Positions 45,063-56,156 of a DNA stretch of 64,000 nt are shown here, one piece after another. The position numbers and the translations under genes were made by a program. Origin of the DNA: Adiantum capillus-veneris (Eukaryota > Streptophyta > Polypodiopsida > Polypodiales > Pteridaceae); NCBI GenBank assembly GCA_014529385.2, contig CM043944.1, forward strand, positions 177,471,240 to 177,535,239, given 5' to 3'. The notes beneath the pieces are model-generated. The model was not told the DNA's origin. It worked only from the letters and a program-made list of their open reading frames with translations, and ran no database searches. Position 1 is the first letter of the stretch. Every line of letters begins with the position of its first letter.

Positions 45063-45951
45063 CTATTCAATGAATAGAGTGCAAGCTAGCAGATTTGTGA
45101 AATTTTCTTTGAAATGTCCTTTGGTCTAAAGGCTGACAATTTTGGTCCAATTTGCTTCAAATCAATTTTTAAACAAGCATAAATGCATAAAAACATGCAA
45201 GGAACAAAACTGTGAGGTCAAAACAAATTTATGCAACCAAAGTAAATAATCGTGACTATTTACAGCTGAGCAATTTTTTCAACTTTTTGCAAACTTGGCT
45301 TCATAGGCTTGCAGTATATACCAAATAGATACTCTGAGTGAAATATGGGCTCATTTGGATGCATAGGGTGAAAATGGTACCAGATTTTGGCTTTAGGTCT
45401 CTGAAATAGTAGATATAAAAGAAATTTGATATATTGAGAAATTGGTTCAAACTTGGCTAGTGGGCTTAACACATCATGTAGTTTGGATGTATGATGGCAA
45501 AATATCCAAACTTCTCAATTTTGGCTAGAAAGTAAATAATCGTGATTATTAACTTTTCTTTCAAAATTAACATTTTTTGGTACAAATTGGTTCTAGGCAT
45601 TGTATAAACCTTGTGTATGAGATATAAGGTGATTTGGATCAAGAAATGTTGTCCATAACCCAAAAATTGGCTTGCAAAGACTTCTTTGTGTTTTTTGACA
45701 GTTTTCCAAGTAATGGGTGTTCATTTTGGCTCATACTTGATTTTCATGATAGGTGAGGAGATGTGACAATTTCCAAGCAAAAATGATACAAAAGTAAATA
45801 ATCACGATTATTTACAACAGTGACAAATTCTTTGCAGAACTTAAAACTTTTGATCTAGACGTATTCTATACACCTAAAACAAGTCCTAATTTGAATTTGG
45901 TCAAGTTTGGTCATGCCGGCATCACTTTGTGCTTTGTCGACTCTGAAATCA
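45063..45951 (-). other. Probable intron with imperfect palindrome repeated three times
   Basis: TAAATAATCGTGATTATTTA-type sequence (9 bp arms, 2 bp centre) occurs near 45245, 45532 and 45795, about 260-290 bp apart, each next to partly similar flanks (AAACTTGGCT..., TTGGTACAAA...). No gene in between. Lies between two minus-strand coding blocks. Confidence 0.6.
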
Positions 45952-46188
45952 TCATTTTTTGTGACTGCACTGCCTGTTGGGTTGGTCAATCATCTTTGAG
46001 GATTTGGACTTGTCTGCAACATAGTCGTGAAGCAACTTGTCCAAGTCTGGCTCATTTGGAGTCACTTTGACCCTGTATGTTGAATATGACTCTTTGTGTC
46101 CTTCTAACTGTTTTCTACTTTTTGAGGGCTCTGCTTGACTGATTTCACCAAACCAGTCATATACATTCTTTATGGACCTCATAAGCAA
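45952..46188 (-). pseudogene. Upstream block of the charged protein gene (tentative)
   Basis: A 78-codon open frame with YDWFGEISQAEPSKSRKQLE and VTPNEPDLDKLLHDYVADKS. Composition (charged, K/E/S-rich) fits the gene downstream on the same strand, and it could be its preceding exon. No donor consensus is clear and no family is recognised. Confidence 0.35.
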
Positions 46189-47319
46189 GCCATCTGTGAA
46201 GTCAAATCAAAATTTTGGCATTTGCCAAAAACCTAGCTTTTCTACTGGGGACCCCCTCAACCCCTGCCAAACGGTCAACTGATAATATAGAAAGGTTCTA
46301 TTATGTTAGGGCATGCTATGGTTCAAATCCCATTTGATTTGGTGGAGCTGGCAGGCCGCTATGGTCAGTTTTTGATCGTAGGTCTTCGTGCACTGCTCGA
46401 TTTCTAAGGTTTTTTCTAGGACTTTAGACTAGCTACCGGCCGTACAAAATGGATCACTGATAAGCAAAGAACTTACCCCTCATGTCTCGTGTGAGACGGT
46501 TCTGAAAAATGGTCAACTGTGGGCTCCGAGGTCGAAATCTCTCTGTGTAAAGGGCTGCAAGTGGAAATGAGGTGGTTTTAGCTTACCTTGGATATCTATA
46601 CCCGAACTTCCCGAACCAATTTCTCCCCAAATTCCTTTGTTAGTCCTACTAGGCCGTGAAATCTATGTTAGACTCAAAAATTTCCCTGATCGGATTCTTG
46701 TAGCTCATTCTGCAAGAATTTTGCAAAAGTAGGCCCAGCCGTCTATTTTAGGTTTCTCGATTCCATCTTCTGATTTCATTGAAAATTTTTGTGCTTGTCC
46801 ATGTTGTCTTTCTGATCACCATCATGTCTTCATTTTTCCATCTAGGCTTCCCTGCTATTGATTATTAATTTTTGACCTGTTTATTTGAAAAAATCAAAGA
46901 AAATAGCAAAATGCTCTAGAAAAGTCAAGTGAAAATCCAATAATTAAGAAAATCCTTTGAAAAGATTTCTTGTTTTTTGGTGGAATTTTCTATTTTTAAG
47001 CCTCATTATCAATAAAAATGAATAAAAATACCCAAAAAGGACTATTTTGGATGATTTTCCAATAGTATATATACTATTTACACTCGTCGAGAAGATATTA
47101 TCAGTGAATTTTCCCTTGATGATGAACTACAAGGGCATTATTAGGTAATTTTGAAAAAAATCACACGTTAACATTGAACTTTTCCTCCCTCTTTAAACAT
47201 TACCCTTAATTACTTAGTACTTAGTACCCTTCCACCCCTCCTAGATGGCATACTTCAAGACACTGTGTGCATGGGTTGGACAATCGTGTCTATGCATAGC
47301 CGTGGTTGGCTCTAGCATG
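46189..47319. other. Intergenic DNA, no gene recognised
   Basis: No motif-bearing frame. GGTTCAAATCCC near 46320 looks like a tRNA T-arm but no cloverleaf can be built around it. Confidence 0.4.
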
Positions 47320-47582
47320 CTATGAAGATAAATGTTGTGGAAGAGCTGGGTCTTGAGTAATTAACTCAAGGGTTTCTGATGTCGAGGTTTGTTGCCGATG
47401 TCTTCCAAAGAGAAAATCTTGTAGTTTGTGTGTTCTTTGTCTAGTTGTACCCTCAGGATGCTTTAGCACACTGATTGTTGAGATGTTGGTAGCACTTTTA
47501 ACAGTTGTCGATCTTTTTCTCGTCATTGGTAGCTTGGTCTGCTTGGTGCTGTATGGTGTGGTGGAGTCTTTCGAGACTTAAC

Positions 47583-47849
47583 TCACCATTCTTGATTGTT
47601 TTTATGGTTTGTGGAGAAGATAAGTGCTCCTTTTTTCTTCCAAACCATTTTCATGTTAGGTTCCTTTCTTGGAGATGCTCGTCTCTGTGTTTTAAACCTT
47701 GGAACCTTCTTTTGTTTTGTTGGTGAAGTTTTAGGCACCCAGACCTGAATCGGTTTATCCTTAAGCTGTGCTTTTGGTACCCAAATTTTCCTGACTCCTT
47801 GCATGCTACTTGTAGTATTTGATTGTCGAAGGGATGGAGAAGTAATCAA
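47583..47849 (-). pseudogene. Copia-like gag/linker remnant (tentative)
   Basis: An 88-codon minus-strand frame with two related pieces, IWVPKAQLKDKP and VWVPKTSPTKQKK, followed by a Lys/Arg-rich stretch. WVPK-type pieces occur between zinc knuckle and protease in plant Copia polyproteins. No knuckle or protease is visible beside it. Confidence 0.35.
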
Positions 47850-47859
47850 CCTTTTTTTA

Positions 47860-48390
47860 CCCTACCTCACTACTAATTCAAGACTTGGGTTACATAAACA
47901 CCTTTGGAAATGGTTCATGGTCAATCAGGAAGGGAAATCTTGTGATTTAGGGTCAAAATCATGGAATGCTTTACTTGATTTTTATTTTTTGTGTAAAAGA
48001 GGATTGCATATCCATAGCCGAACTAAGTCGTGGCCTAAGTATCCAATCCATGTGAGCCAAAAGGGAATGAAAACACTAGCATGTTTTGGGTACGTACCTG
48101 TGTTTAGTTATTCCATTTTTCCATGTCTGAGCATTTTTGCATCATTGGTAAAGAAATTAGGAGTACCTCATCTCCATTAAATAGGAATCAGTGATAGCCT
48201 TTGGAGCTTGTTTATAGAAACATTTTTTGTCCTAGGTTGACCCATTCACTAGGAGAACCTATGTATTTTGTGACTTTTGTAGATGATTCCACTAGAAAGA
48301 TGTGGGTTTATCGTTTGCAACATGAGGATCACATCTTCTCTATTTTCTAGAAAATCTTAGTATACATCTATAATGATAGAGAAGAAGAAA
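47860..48390 (+). pseudogene. Copia pol remnant: pre-integrase and start of integrase core
   Basis: Plus-strand fragments in shifting frames: HVSQKGMKTLA (GAG_pre-integrase), SEHFCIIGKEIRSTSS (usual CEHC..GK), then FVTFVDDSTRKMWVYRLQHE, the beginning of the integrase catalytic core with its first Asp. Stops and frame changes throughout; no RT follows. No LTR found for this fragment. Confidence 0.75.
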
Positions 48391-49787
48391 AAGAAGAAGA
48401 TCTATGTGGATCTATCTACTTGGATTTGCATCGATAGACAAGTGCTTGAGCAAGCAGACCATCTCTTAAGCTCCCTTGTGTGTGTTTGAAATGAAAAGCC
48501 TAACAATAGTTTGATTATACAAACTATTGAACCATACAATGGAGTAGATCAGATTATACCTATGGAAAAGGATAATGATAAATGTACAAGGATATTGAGA
48601 ATATAGTCAAGATACAAGTTACATGTAAATAACACACTATCAATTGTTTACTTTAATAGTTTTACATTAGCCAAAATCTCTATTGAACGAAAAAATGTTT
48701 TATGTAGATATTCCTTTCTCCAGGTATTGTTGTTGATTTGATCCACTTTGAGCATATCCAGTCCTTAGAGACAAACCTCCACTAATCCTACGAGGAGAAG
48801 GATCCAGCTGTTACCTCATCCATACAAAAGCATTCAGTTAGAACTCGCTATGCTTGTGTGTATTACAGGTGTCAAAACTGGGTCCAATTGTTATCCATGT
48901 CACACCTGCAGAATTGGCTTACAGTCTACTCTATGGACTATCGTTTATGCTTTTCAACCATAAATGAATGTCAACATACGTTTTGAAGTCACAATAAAGC
49001 CCAGTAGCTAAAAAAATTTGACAATATCTTGTTTGTATATCGAAGAAATTGACAAAAAAAACCATAGTACTAGCCATCTCTTTGGAGACCCTCACATGAG
49101 GATTAAGACTTTTTAAACAAAATTGAAAACTTTAACTAGTCACGTACTCATAAGAAGTCCCCATCATACTTTACTTCATTTAATGTCATTCAACATGCAA
49201 GAATTCAGAGCCAAATGAGCCAATCACCATGCAAGAATTCTAAGTATAATCTAAGTATGTATCTTTCGATCCAAAGGCCATTATATTAAAGAAATAGTTA
49301 AAAAAAACAATATTATGTGGGGAATCGAGTAGGTTTCAAAAACCTCCTTGTGGACAATGTAACCATATCCTTCGGAATAGGTAACTTATGTTTAGAACAA
49401 GACTTATACCTTACTAGTAGGTCGACTAAATTCTAGAGTCCGAGAGCATATAGAGTTTAAACCCTATGTGTAAGGTACCAATGTAAACTTCCTATATTAA
49501 ACCAAGCTATCCATAGCTATAAACTGGTTCTCAATCAACCAAAAAGGTTCAAAACTTGATAATTATATTCGCCAAAAGTGATATTGCTTCACAATGTTTT
49601 AGTGCTTATGAAAAAAATTAGATACATTAGCTTTATAATTAATTCCAGGCATCTTGTTTAATTCATTAATACTTTTTCAAAACAAACCATAATCAAATCC
49701 ATTTGATGACATTATATTCATGCACGTTGATTACTTCTTTTCCATTCCTCCTTGCTTGATTCAATTTGAACAATGAGTTTCCCTCCT
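48391..49787. other. Unassigned DNA left of the Gypsy element
   Basis: AT-rich; no gene or clear LTR. The 3' LTR of the Gypsy element would be expected in or near here, but no copy of the 5' LTR start TGTGGGATGCATGTC is visible. Confidence 0.4.
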
Positions 49788-50760
49788 TTAGGTGATAGAT
49801 TTAGCTAATTTGTATCCCAATCGGGTATTGCTTTTGTATGTTCGCATCCAGGGAATTCCAAGAATCATCGTCTCATTCATGTGTTCATCTAGTAAGCATA
49901 CAAATTGATGAGGACATGAACATCTATGTACTATCACGTTCAAGTTGACTACTCCCAATGTTAGAGTTGGGTTCTTGTTGCATCCTTTGATTGTCGTTAT
50001 TCTTGCTATCAATGCTTGACTCGTTGCCTTCTTGTACGTGGAATAACTTACTGCATTTACTCTAGCTCCTGTGTCGACCAAAGCATTGGTGCTATCATTG
50101 TTGAGTTGTACTTTGATGTGCAGGTCCATTCCGTCTAACCAGTCATCATCTGTTGAAACTGCATCTTCAGGTAATTCCCATTGTTGATCATTTATTTCCA
50201 GAGTGTTGATGGGAGTCGGTATCTGCTGATTTTTGAGAGAAGCTTTCCTTTTGAGTACCCAAAGTTGAGCTTCCTCTTGGGCTTCATCAATAACCTGCTG
50301 TCGTTTAATCTTTCTTCGTTTGCCTGCATGCATTCTTTCTAGAAATCCATTGGTTAGCGGCAATTTGTATTTCTTTAAATGATATCCACTAATCCAATTA
50401 GCCATTGGTTCACCATCTAGGGTGGACAATTTTACTGCTCCACTTGGAGATACATCTTCAATAATAAATGGTCCGTTTTCCTTTCTCTTAAACTTGGGAA
50501 TGTGTTGCTTAAGGGAATAAACTAAAACTAAGTCCCTTTTCTTGAAGGTTTTTGTGATTAAGTGGGAATCAAAAAACTTTTTTTGTTTTTGCTTTTGTGC
50601 ATAGATGTGAGCTATGACTGTTAGCCTTTGCTCATCTAGCTTTTCCAAATCTTCAAGTCTTTTTGACAATTCATGTCCAGTCCACTCAAGATTTTGTGCT
50701 ACCCTTAATGTTGATAAAAGAAATTCTATTGACAGTACAACATCAAGACCATAAACAAGG
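49788..50760 (-). pseudogene. Gypsy integrase C-terminal domain and downstream retropepsin-like domain
   Basis: Open for about 320 codons. The first half is the integrase end: VYGLDVVLSIEFLL, then KRDLVLVYSLKQH, GPFIIEDVSPSGAVKLSTLD and a GPY/F-like region. After a basic linker (HAGKRRKIKRQQ) the last 110 codons hold NALVDTGARVNAVS, a retropepsin DTG active site with following hydrophobic turn, and MILGIPWMRTY, the ILG segment of the same fold. Gypsy protease normally sits before RT; one already lies at 55752-56153, so this is an extra domain. The start-proximal codons of the open frame (50765-50882) belong to the inserted TIR element. Confidence 0.75.
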
Positions 50761-50764
50761 TTAA
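50761..50764. repeat. TTAA flank (left) of the TIR element
   Basis: TTAA before CACTAGG; same as 52086-52089. Confidence 0.8.
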
Positions 50765-52085
50765 CACTAGGTTGGTAACCTAACAGGACATAAAAGTGTC
50801 CTTTCAGGGTTTTGAAAAAAATCTCCAAAACCATAGTAGATCCACTCATTTTGTAAAATCCTTTCATGAGGTTATAGTTCAAGGCCTACTACACATGTAA
50901 AAAATAAGAAACTAGTAAAATTTCTCATCTTTTGGTCACACCAAGCCTCCAAAGTTGATGGATCAGTACATTTTCACTAAAACAGTCATTTCTTACATTT
51001 TGTTGCATAAAAATAAGATTAGGGATTTTTGTAGGACTTGAGATAAATTCCCTAGTTAACTTCAACGGGTTGGTGATCAGAACATATGATTGCTTCTCAC
51101 TCACTTTTTTTTGTTTTGCCAAAAGAAATAGGTACAAAAAAGTTGAATTTTTACCATTCTGTAAACCTATCATCAAAGTTTCTATAGCCACGCTCAATAC
51201 AAATAATATATGCATGTTTTCTTAGTTCACTATTGTCCTTTAGGTTCATAAGGAGCCATAGCATGTCAAAAGAATAATACATCTCTTACCAAGGGGAATC
51301 TTGGGGACAAAGATGAAGTGCTAAATACAGCAAACATGAAAAAACTGAGTTCAACATTATGAGTTGTAGAATCCCATAGAAACTATTCAATATCTAGCCA
51401 AATTTGATCCTTATGACTAGATGTGGTTACTACCTAAAAAATGCATGTAGTTGTCACAAGAAACTAACAATATTGAAAAAGCTATACTTGATATACTAGA
51501 ATGTTTCGTTTTCTTCTATAATTGAAAAAATCAACCATCGTTGTCTACTATGCAAAATAGGGTATTAGGTGCCCCAAAACACAAGGAATATTAGCTTTAT
51601 GTTACAATATGCGACATAGAAAATCAAAACTGCATTTGGATATCGTGAAAGCCACCAAAAAAAATCATAGAAGAGCTAAAATTGGCTACAAAACAGGATT
51701 TGACAATTTTTGTAATTTGGTCATAACTTATAACTTTAACATTTATTTCTCCCTAGAAGCATCAGGACATGTTTAGGACTACTAAAGATAGTTCTCTAGC
51801 ATTATAGACCTCACAAACATGAATTCTAGATTGGTATAGTTACAAAAAGTTGAAAAAAAGCCAAAAACATGACCTGTTTTTTCACACAGTTTAAATTGTG
51901 AAATGTTGTGCAAGGACAAGGTTAAAGATGGAATTGATATTCCAAAAAAATGTCGAGTTTTTTTCAGCTCATGAGACAACTTTTTAGATAGATAGCACCT
52001 CAAAATCTATTTTGAAACTCTTGACATAATTCAAGGAAAATGACCACTTAACACGACATAAAAGTATCCCATTACCAACCTAGTG
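50765..52085. mobile_element. TIR DNA transposon (1,321 bp) inserted in integrase, flanked by TTAA
   Basis: Both ends read CACTAGGTTGGTAA inwards, with related subterminal GGACATAAAAGTGTCC / GGGATACTTTTATGTC. TTAA flanks it at 50761-50764 and 52086-52089. Joining the outer sides with one TTAA restores the integrase frame (TPFN...LVYGLD). TTAA flanks would fit piggyBac- or Kolobok-like elements; TIRs starting CACTA suggest CACTA elements, but these duplicate 3 bp; a TA duplication (mariner type) with TIR ACACTAGG is also possible. No transposase found, so non-autonomous. Confidence 0.85.
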
Positions 52086-52089
52086 TTAA
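52086..52089. repeat. TTAA flank (right) of the TIR element
   Basis: TTAA after CCTAGTG; same as 50761-50764. Confidence 0.8.
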
Positions 52090-52457
52090 AGGGTGTAGCA
52101 TTTAAAGCTGTTTTGAATGAAACTCGATAAGCCCATAGAGCAGAATTGAGATTCATTTCCCAATCTGTTTTTTCCTGAACTAACCACTTTAGTCAGCACT
52201 GAGTTGAGAATTTTATTCGTATGCTCAGCTTGTCCATTTTCTTGTGGGTGATAGGGAGCTGATTTGTTATGGATGACCATAAACTCATTAAGAAAATACT
52301 CGATTACCTCATTGAGGAAATGAGTTCCCCGATCACTGACAATTTCTATTGGCAGTCCATATCTCGTGAATATATAATCATACAAGAATGCGGTAGCGGT
52401 TCTGGCATCATTCTTTTTAGTTGCTTTAGCCTCGGCCCACTTGGTCAAATAGTCCAT
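52086..52457 (-). pseudogene. Gypsy integrase catalytic core, interrupted
   Basis: The segment from DYLTKWAEAKATKKNDA holds the first acidic residue of the D,D35E triad, IVSDRGTHFLNEVI the second Asp, and YHPQENGQAEHTNKIL the Glu region. After the Glu the frame shifts near GKNRLGNESQF and then meets the TIR element. Upstream codons to about 52620 (AFAKWGIDFAGPIQPPA in the adjacent frame) belong to the same domain. Confidence 0.88.
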
Positions 52458-52559
52458 AGCTACAATGATATATTGAGCTTGGGTCTATAAGCAGGTGGTT
52501 GTATTGGTCCAGCAAAATCTATACCCCATTTTGCAAAAGCTCTAGACCCCGTCATTGGT

Positions 52560-52951
52560 CTTAAGGGCATGCTATCTACTCGTGTTGGTATTTTTGCTCG
52601 TTGACAAGCATCACAACTTTGAACATATTATTTGGTATCTGCAAAAAGTGTTGGCCACCATATGACTACCATCAAGATTGCTCTTATGGTGGTCTCACTA
52701 GAAAAGTGACCTCGAGCTAATCCAGCATGTGCTTGTTCTATAATCGGAATATACTCATCTTCATTTGCACAAAGACGTAAATGTTGATCTTTTCCTCTCC
52801 GATATAATTGGTTCCAAATAAGAGAATAGTCTCTTGCTTCAGTTTCATTTGCTCTTTGACGACGTTTACTCATATCCTTAGGGAATGTTTGGCTCAATAA
52901 GTAAGTAACCAGATAATTAATCCACTTAGGAACAGGTGACATTTGAAACAA
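52560..52951 (-). pseudogene. Gypsy integrase zinc-finger (H2C2) module 2
   Basis: QLYRRGKDQHLRLCANEDEY leads into an HHCC zinc finger: EQAHAGLARGHF (both His), WWPTLFADT, then CDACQRAK after one stop. This is the module directly before the integrase core, in its normal place. Preceded by PKWINYLVTYL, a linker also found before module 1. Confidence 0.85.
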
Positions 52952-52974
52952 TATTACATGATGTATAGGTGTTT

Positions 52975-53287
52975 GTTTTGGACATTGAGGACAATCCTTT
53001 ACAAAAGATCAAACATCTCTCCTCATAGTCGGCCAAAATACTCCAAGTCTCAAGATTTGTTTCATAGTTTGGTCTTCCGCAAAGTGAATTCCTACTATGT
53101 TAACATGTGCTTGACGTAGGTACTGTTTGTTTTCCTCAGGGTAAATGCATAAAAGCAATATCCCATCCCAATTTCTTTTGTATAGCCTACCAACTAGTAG
53201 TTGATACATAGTCGATTGCTCGATTAATTGGATTGTGATAGGAAGTGGTATTTGTGAATCCACTTGAGCTATTGTCATCAATGACAC
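52975..53287 (-). pseudogene. Gypsy integrase zinc-finger (H2C2) module 1, extra copy
   Basis: RLYKRNWDGILLLCIYPEEN is followed by RQAHVNIVGIHF (His pair), FWPTMRRDV and, after a stop, FVKDCPQC (Cys pair). The order of motifs is the same as in module 2, 330 bp downstream on the element strand. Two complete H2C2 modules in series between RNase H and integrase core therefore exist here. Sequence identity between them is low, which suggests an old duplication carried by the family. Confidence 0.8.
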
Positions 53288-53401
53288 AATTTTTTTTTAC
53301 CATCGAGGTATCATTTCAATGGAGAACAAATAGGCATCTGGTAGATCATCATCTACCTCTTTAGGTGGTTCTCCTGAAACAATCCTTGACTAATGATCTG
53401 C

Positions 53402-53590
53402 TCATTGATGTGTAGTGTCTTTTTTTACAACCACAGTGAAATCAAATTCCAGAAGAATGATGAACCATCTCACTATTCTCCCTGTGTTGCATGGCTTGTT
53501 GACCAAATACAACAAAGTTTGGTGGTCCACAAAGAACACCAACTTGTTGGCTAATAGGTAATGTCTATACTTTTTAACGACATAGATCAT
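53402..53590 (-). pseudogene. Gypsy RNase H, second half
   Basis: MIYVVKKYRHYLLANKLVFF and VDHQTLLYLVNKP give the typical RNase H strand with its Asp, followed by a WFIILLEFDFTVVVKK segment. A stop separates it from the RT/RNase H piece at 53645-53890. Confidence 0.85.
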
Positions 53591-53644
53591 TCCTTATCCT
53601 TCCCTTTTGGTGGTGGTATAATTCTTTTTCACCATGTTCAATTG

Positions 53645-53890
53645 TCAGCTAGCATAAGAAATAGGAAAGTCAATTTTTTCGTCTCGTGGTTGAGCTAGTA
53701 AACAACGAATGGAAAAACTGGAAGCATCTACATGTACGTGGAATACCTTATTCCAATCTGGTGCTTTTGATATTGGAGATGAGGTGAGACCTTTCTTAAG
53801 CCTCATGAAGGATTCTTCACATGTCTCGGTCCATCCAAAGTGTGTAATCAAGCTATACATGGGTTTTACAATTATAGCGTACATGTACAT
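53645..53890 (-). pseudogene. Gypsy RT thumb and RNase H, first half
   Basis: PMYSLITHFGWTETCEESF is the tether after RT; FHVHVDASSFSIRCLLAQP is the first RNase H strand with catalytic Asp, and FPISYAS its continuation. Confidence 0.85.
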
Positions 53891-54530
53891 GAATCGTTGG
53901 TAATATCCACAATGCTCCGTGAAGGCTTATACCCCTTTATTGTTGTTGGTCTAGGCAAATCAGTAATGACATCCTTTAAAATGTGGCTGGATCATTATTT
54001 AACCCAAATGGCATAACCCGATAGGAAAATATACCCCATTCTGTTGCAAAAGCAGTTTTATGTTGATCTTTTGAGTCAACCAAAAGTTGATTGTATCCCA
54101 AAAATCCATCCAAGAAGCTGTAAGAATTTTTTTTTGCAACTTGTTCTAAAACATGCTAAGTTATCGAAAGATGAAAGTTGTCTCTAATGGTAGCTCCATT
54201 CACCTTTTTGAGATTAACACACACTTGTAATTTTTCATTCTTCTTGGGTACTACCACAATTGGAGACACCCAATTTGTGTGTTCAATTTTGTAAATGAAT
54301 TCAACTTGCTTTAGTTTTTCAATCTCTTCTTTTATCTTCATGGAAAAGGTTTCGTTATACGTGTGTGGCCTTTGTCTACTTGGCTTCACATCATCTCTCA
54401 TGGGTATGGTATGTCGACAGATTTCTGGATCAACACCCTTGAGATCCTTGTAAGACCAAGCAAAGATAGCTCGGTATTCCTTTAACAAGCTCAGCAAGAG
54501 ATCTTCTTCTTCTTCTGTTAGATCATTCAC
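53891..54530 (-). pseudogene. Gypsy reverse transcriptase lacking the YxDD catalytic centre
   Basis: The N-terminal half is clear: HTIPMRDDVKPSRQRPHTYN, VSPIVVVPKKNEKLQVCVNL. Decayed fingers/palm pieces follow in other frames (FLDGF, KTAFATEWGIFSYRVMPFGL-like). After the ATF motif the sequence jumps to LPRPTTIKG and HCGYYQRF, which normally lie well after YxDD. The catalytic YxDD segment of about 60 codons is therefore absent, so no active RT is encoded. Confidence 0.85.
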
Positions 54531-55608
54531 AACGTAAGCAGGTCTAGGTTCTTCTCCCGAGCCAAGTCTATTTTTTTAGCGTTTTCAAGCCCTTCATAAG
54601 ATTCACCGTGTTTCCATAGTTCCCTAACAAGTTGTTCGACTATGATTTTCCAATCTTGGAGAGTATACTTTTTGTAATGGGATGGAACACTCATTACATC
54701 CTTACCATCCTGTTTCGTGGTTTCCATTTCGGTTGTGTATATCTCCTTTAGAGATTTTTTCAACTCTTGATATTTCTTTTTCTGCTCGCTCTAGTCATGA
54801 ATGATTTTTTATCCTGTGGTTTTTCTTGAGTACCCTTCCTTGTTTTTCTTGATGTTTGAGACAATTCTGAATTTTTGTTTGAAGGATATCTCCCAGTGAT
54901 TTTATCCTTGACACAATCATTAGCATCAATCTGCATCAAGAATTGTGTTATACTGGAGACTGATGGCCGAGGTCGTGTTTTCATAATTCTAGTGTCTATT
55001 TTTCGTCTATACCATTTTTGTCTTCTCAATTTCTGGTTTGGAAAGTCAAAAAACTTTTCCTTCCCTTCTTTTAAGAGTAGCCTAGCTCTCATATGCTCTT
55101 TTTCTGACCGCGAACCTTCTGAGGTAGCTGAGTGTTCATCTAACTCATCACTTGCATCACAATAGAGGTCTAAAAAGGCTTGTTGAGATTTCATTAGGTC
55201 CTTGGATTTCTCATCTTCGTCTTCAATGTTGAGGATTGAAATCATTTGGATGGGAATTATTTCATAGCCATCCTCATTCCAAAATTGAGTAGGCATAGAA
55301 GTATTCACACATACATCCATTGTCGCTAAAATTTGAGTCCACTCGAATGGCTCAAACAAATCCTCTAGAAAGGATTCAGGTACATAGGCTTCATCTATGC
55401 AGTCCCTTTCTAGGATACATTCTTCTCGTCTTAAGATTCCATTTTCTGAAGCTCCACACATCCAAATAGGAGTGTCTTTGCTTAACCAGGATGGAAGTTT
55501 AGTTTCAGCCGAAGAGACTGAATCAAACTCTTGGATGGGTGTTTTCAAGAAATCTCTATAAGTGTGATCTTTTAGATTGACTCTTGTTATACATCCCACT
55601 TGCTTCAA
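54527..55608 (-). pseudogene. Gypsy protease-RT linker region
   Basis: Two open frames (55608-54760 and 54763-54527) overlap by a few bases and carry acidic, W/D/E-rich sequence (WTQILATMDVCVNTSMPTQF; LYCDASDELDEHSATSEG) followed by a basic stretch (RRQKWYRRKIDTR). Such a poorly conserved linker between protease and RT is usual in this Gypsy type. No catalytic motif seen. Confidence 0.55.
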
Positions 55609-55751
55609 GTACAGATAATTGTTTTCCCAATCTTGGATAAGCTGTACCTATCGCATGAAAGGTCTTCCCACTATGATTTCATAGTTGAGTTTTTTTCCAA
55701 AGTCTACTATGGCAAAAGTGTATTGATATTTAATTCCACAAGAATTGACTA

Positions 55752-56153
55752 TCACCTTTCAAGAAACCCTAATGGTCTCTCAATGTGTCCGTCAGCCAAT
55801 TGCAATTTCTTTCGAGTTTGTCTAATGGCTAGCTGTCCCCAGGATTCCCATACAGCTTTAGTGGCTATGGCTATGCCAGATCCACTATCCAGTACTGCCA
55901 TGATTTCAATGTCATTATATTTCACTGGGAGGGTGTTGTTTCCTTCTTCTCCCTCACAATAATCTCCGACTTTGTTCATGGGAACTGATCGAATCTCTTT
56001 GTTGTCCATTTCATTTTTAAATTTTCCCAATTTTTTTAAGGTTAACTCCGTTATCCCCACCTTCTCTAGGGTTTTTTGTAAATCATTCCATAAGTATGGT
56101 CTGATTTTTAGCAACTCTCCCAAGGTAAGAGTGCATTGGATGGGTGTAGACAT
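55752..56153 (-). pseudogene. Gypsy aspartic protease
   Basis: About 133 codons. MAVLDSGSGIAIATKAVW is a retropepsin D(S/T)G active site (DSG); TRKKLQLADGHIERPLGFLE matches the flap-to-C-terminal part. The N-terminal half (LGELLKIRPYLWNDLQKTLE) is helical. Ends in a shift toward the linker frame. This is the regular protease; compare the extra DTG domain at 49788-50120. Confidence 0.8.
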
Positions 56154-56156
56154 GAT

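Noticed and set aside
46310-46340. GGTTCAAATCCC as a tRNA gene
   Set aside because: Only a T-arm-like stretch; no acceptor, D or anticodon arm can be paired around it.
50765-50882. Start of the long open frame as the true start of an integrase gene
   Set aside because: The first codons lie within the TIR element and only join the integrase frame by chance.
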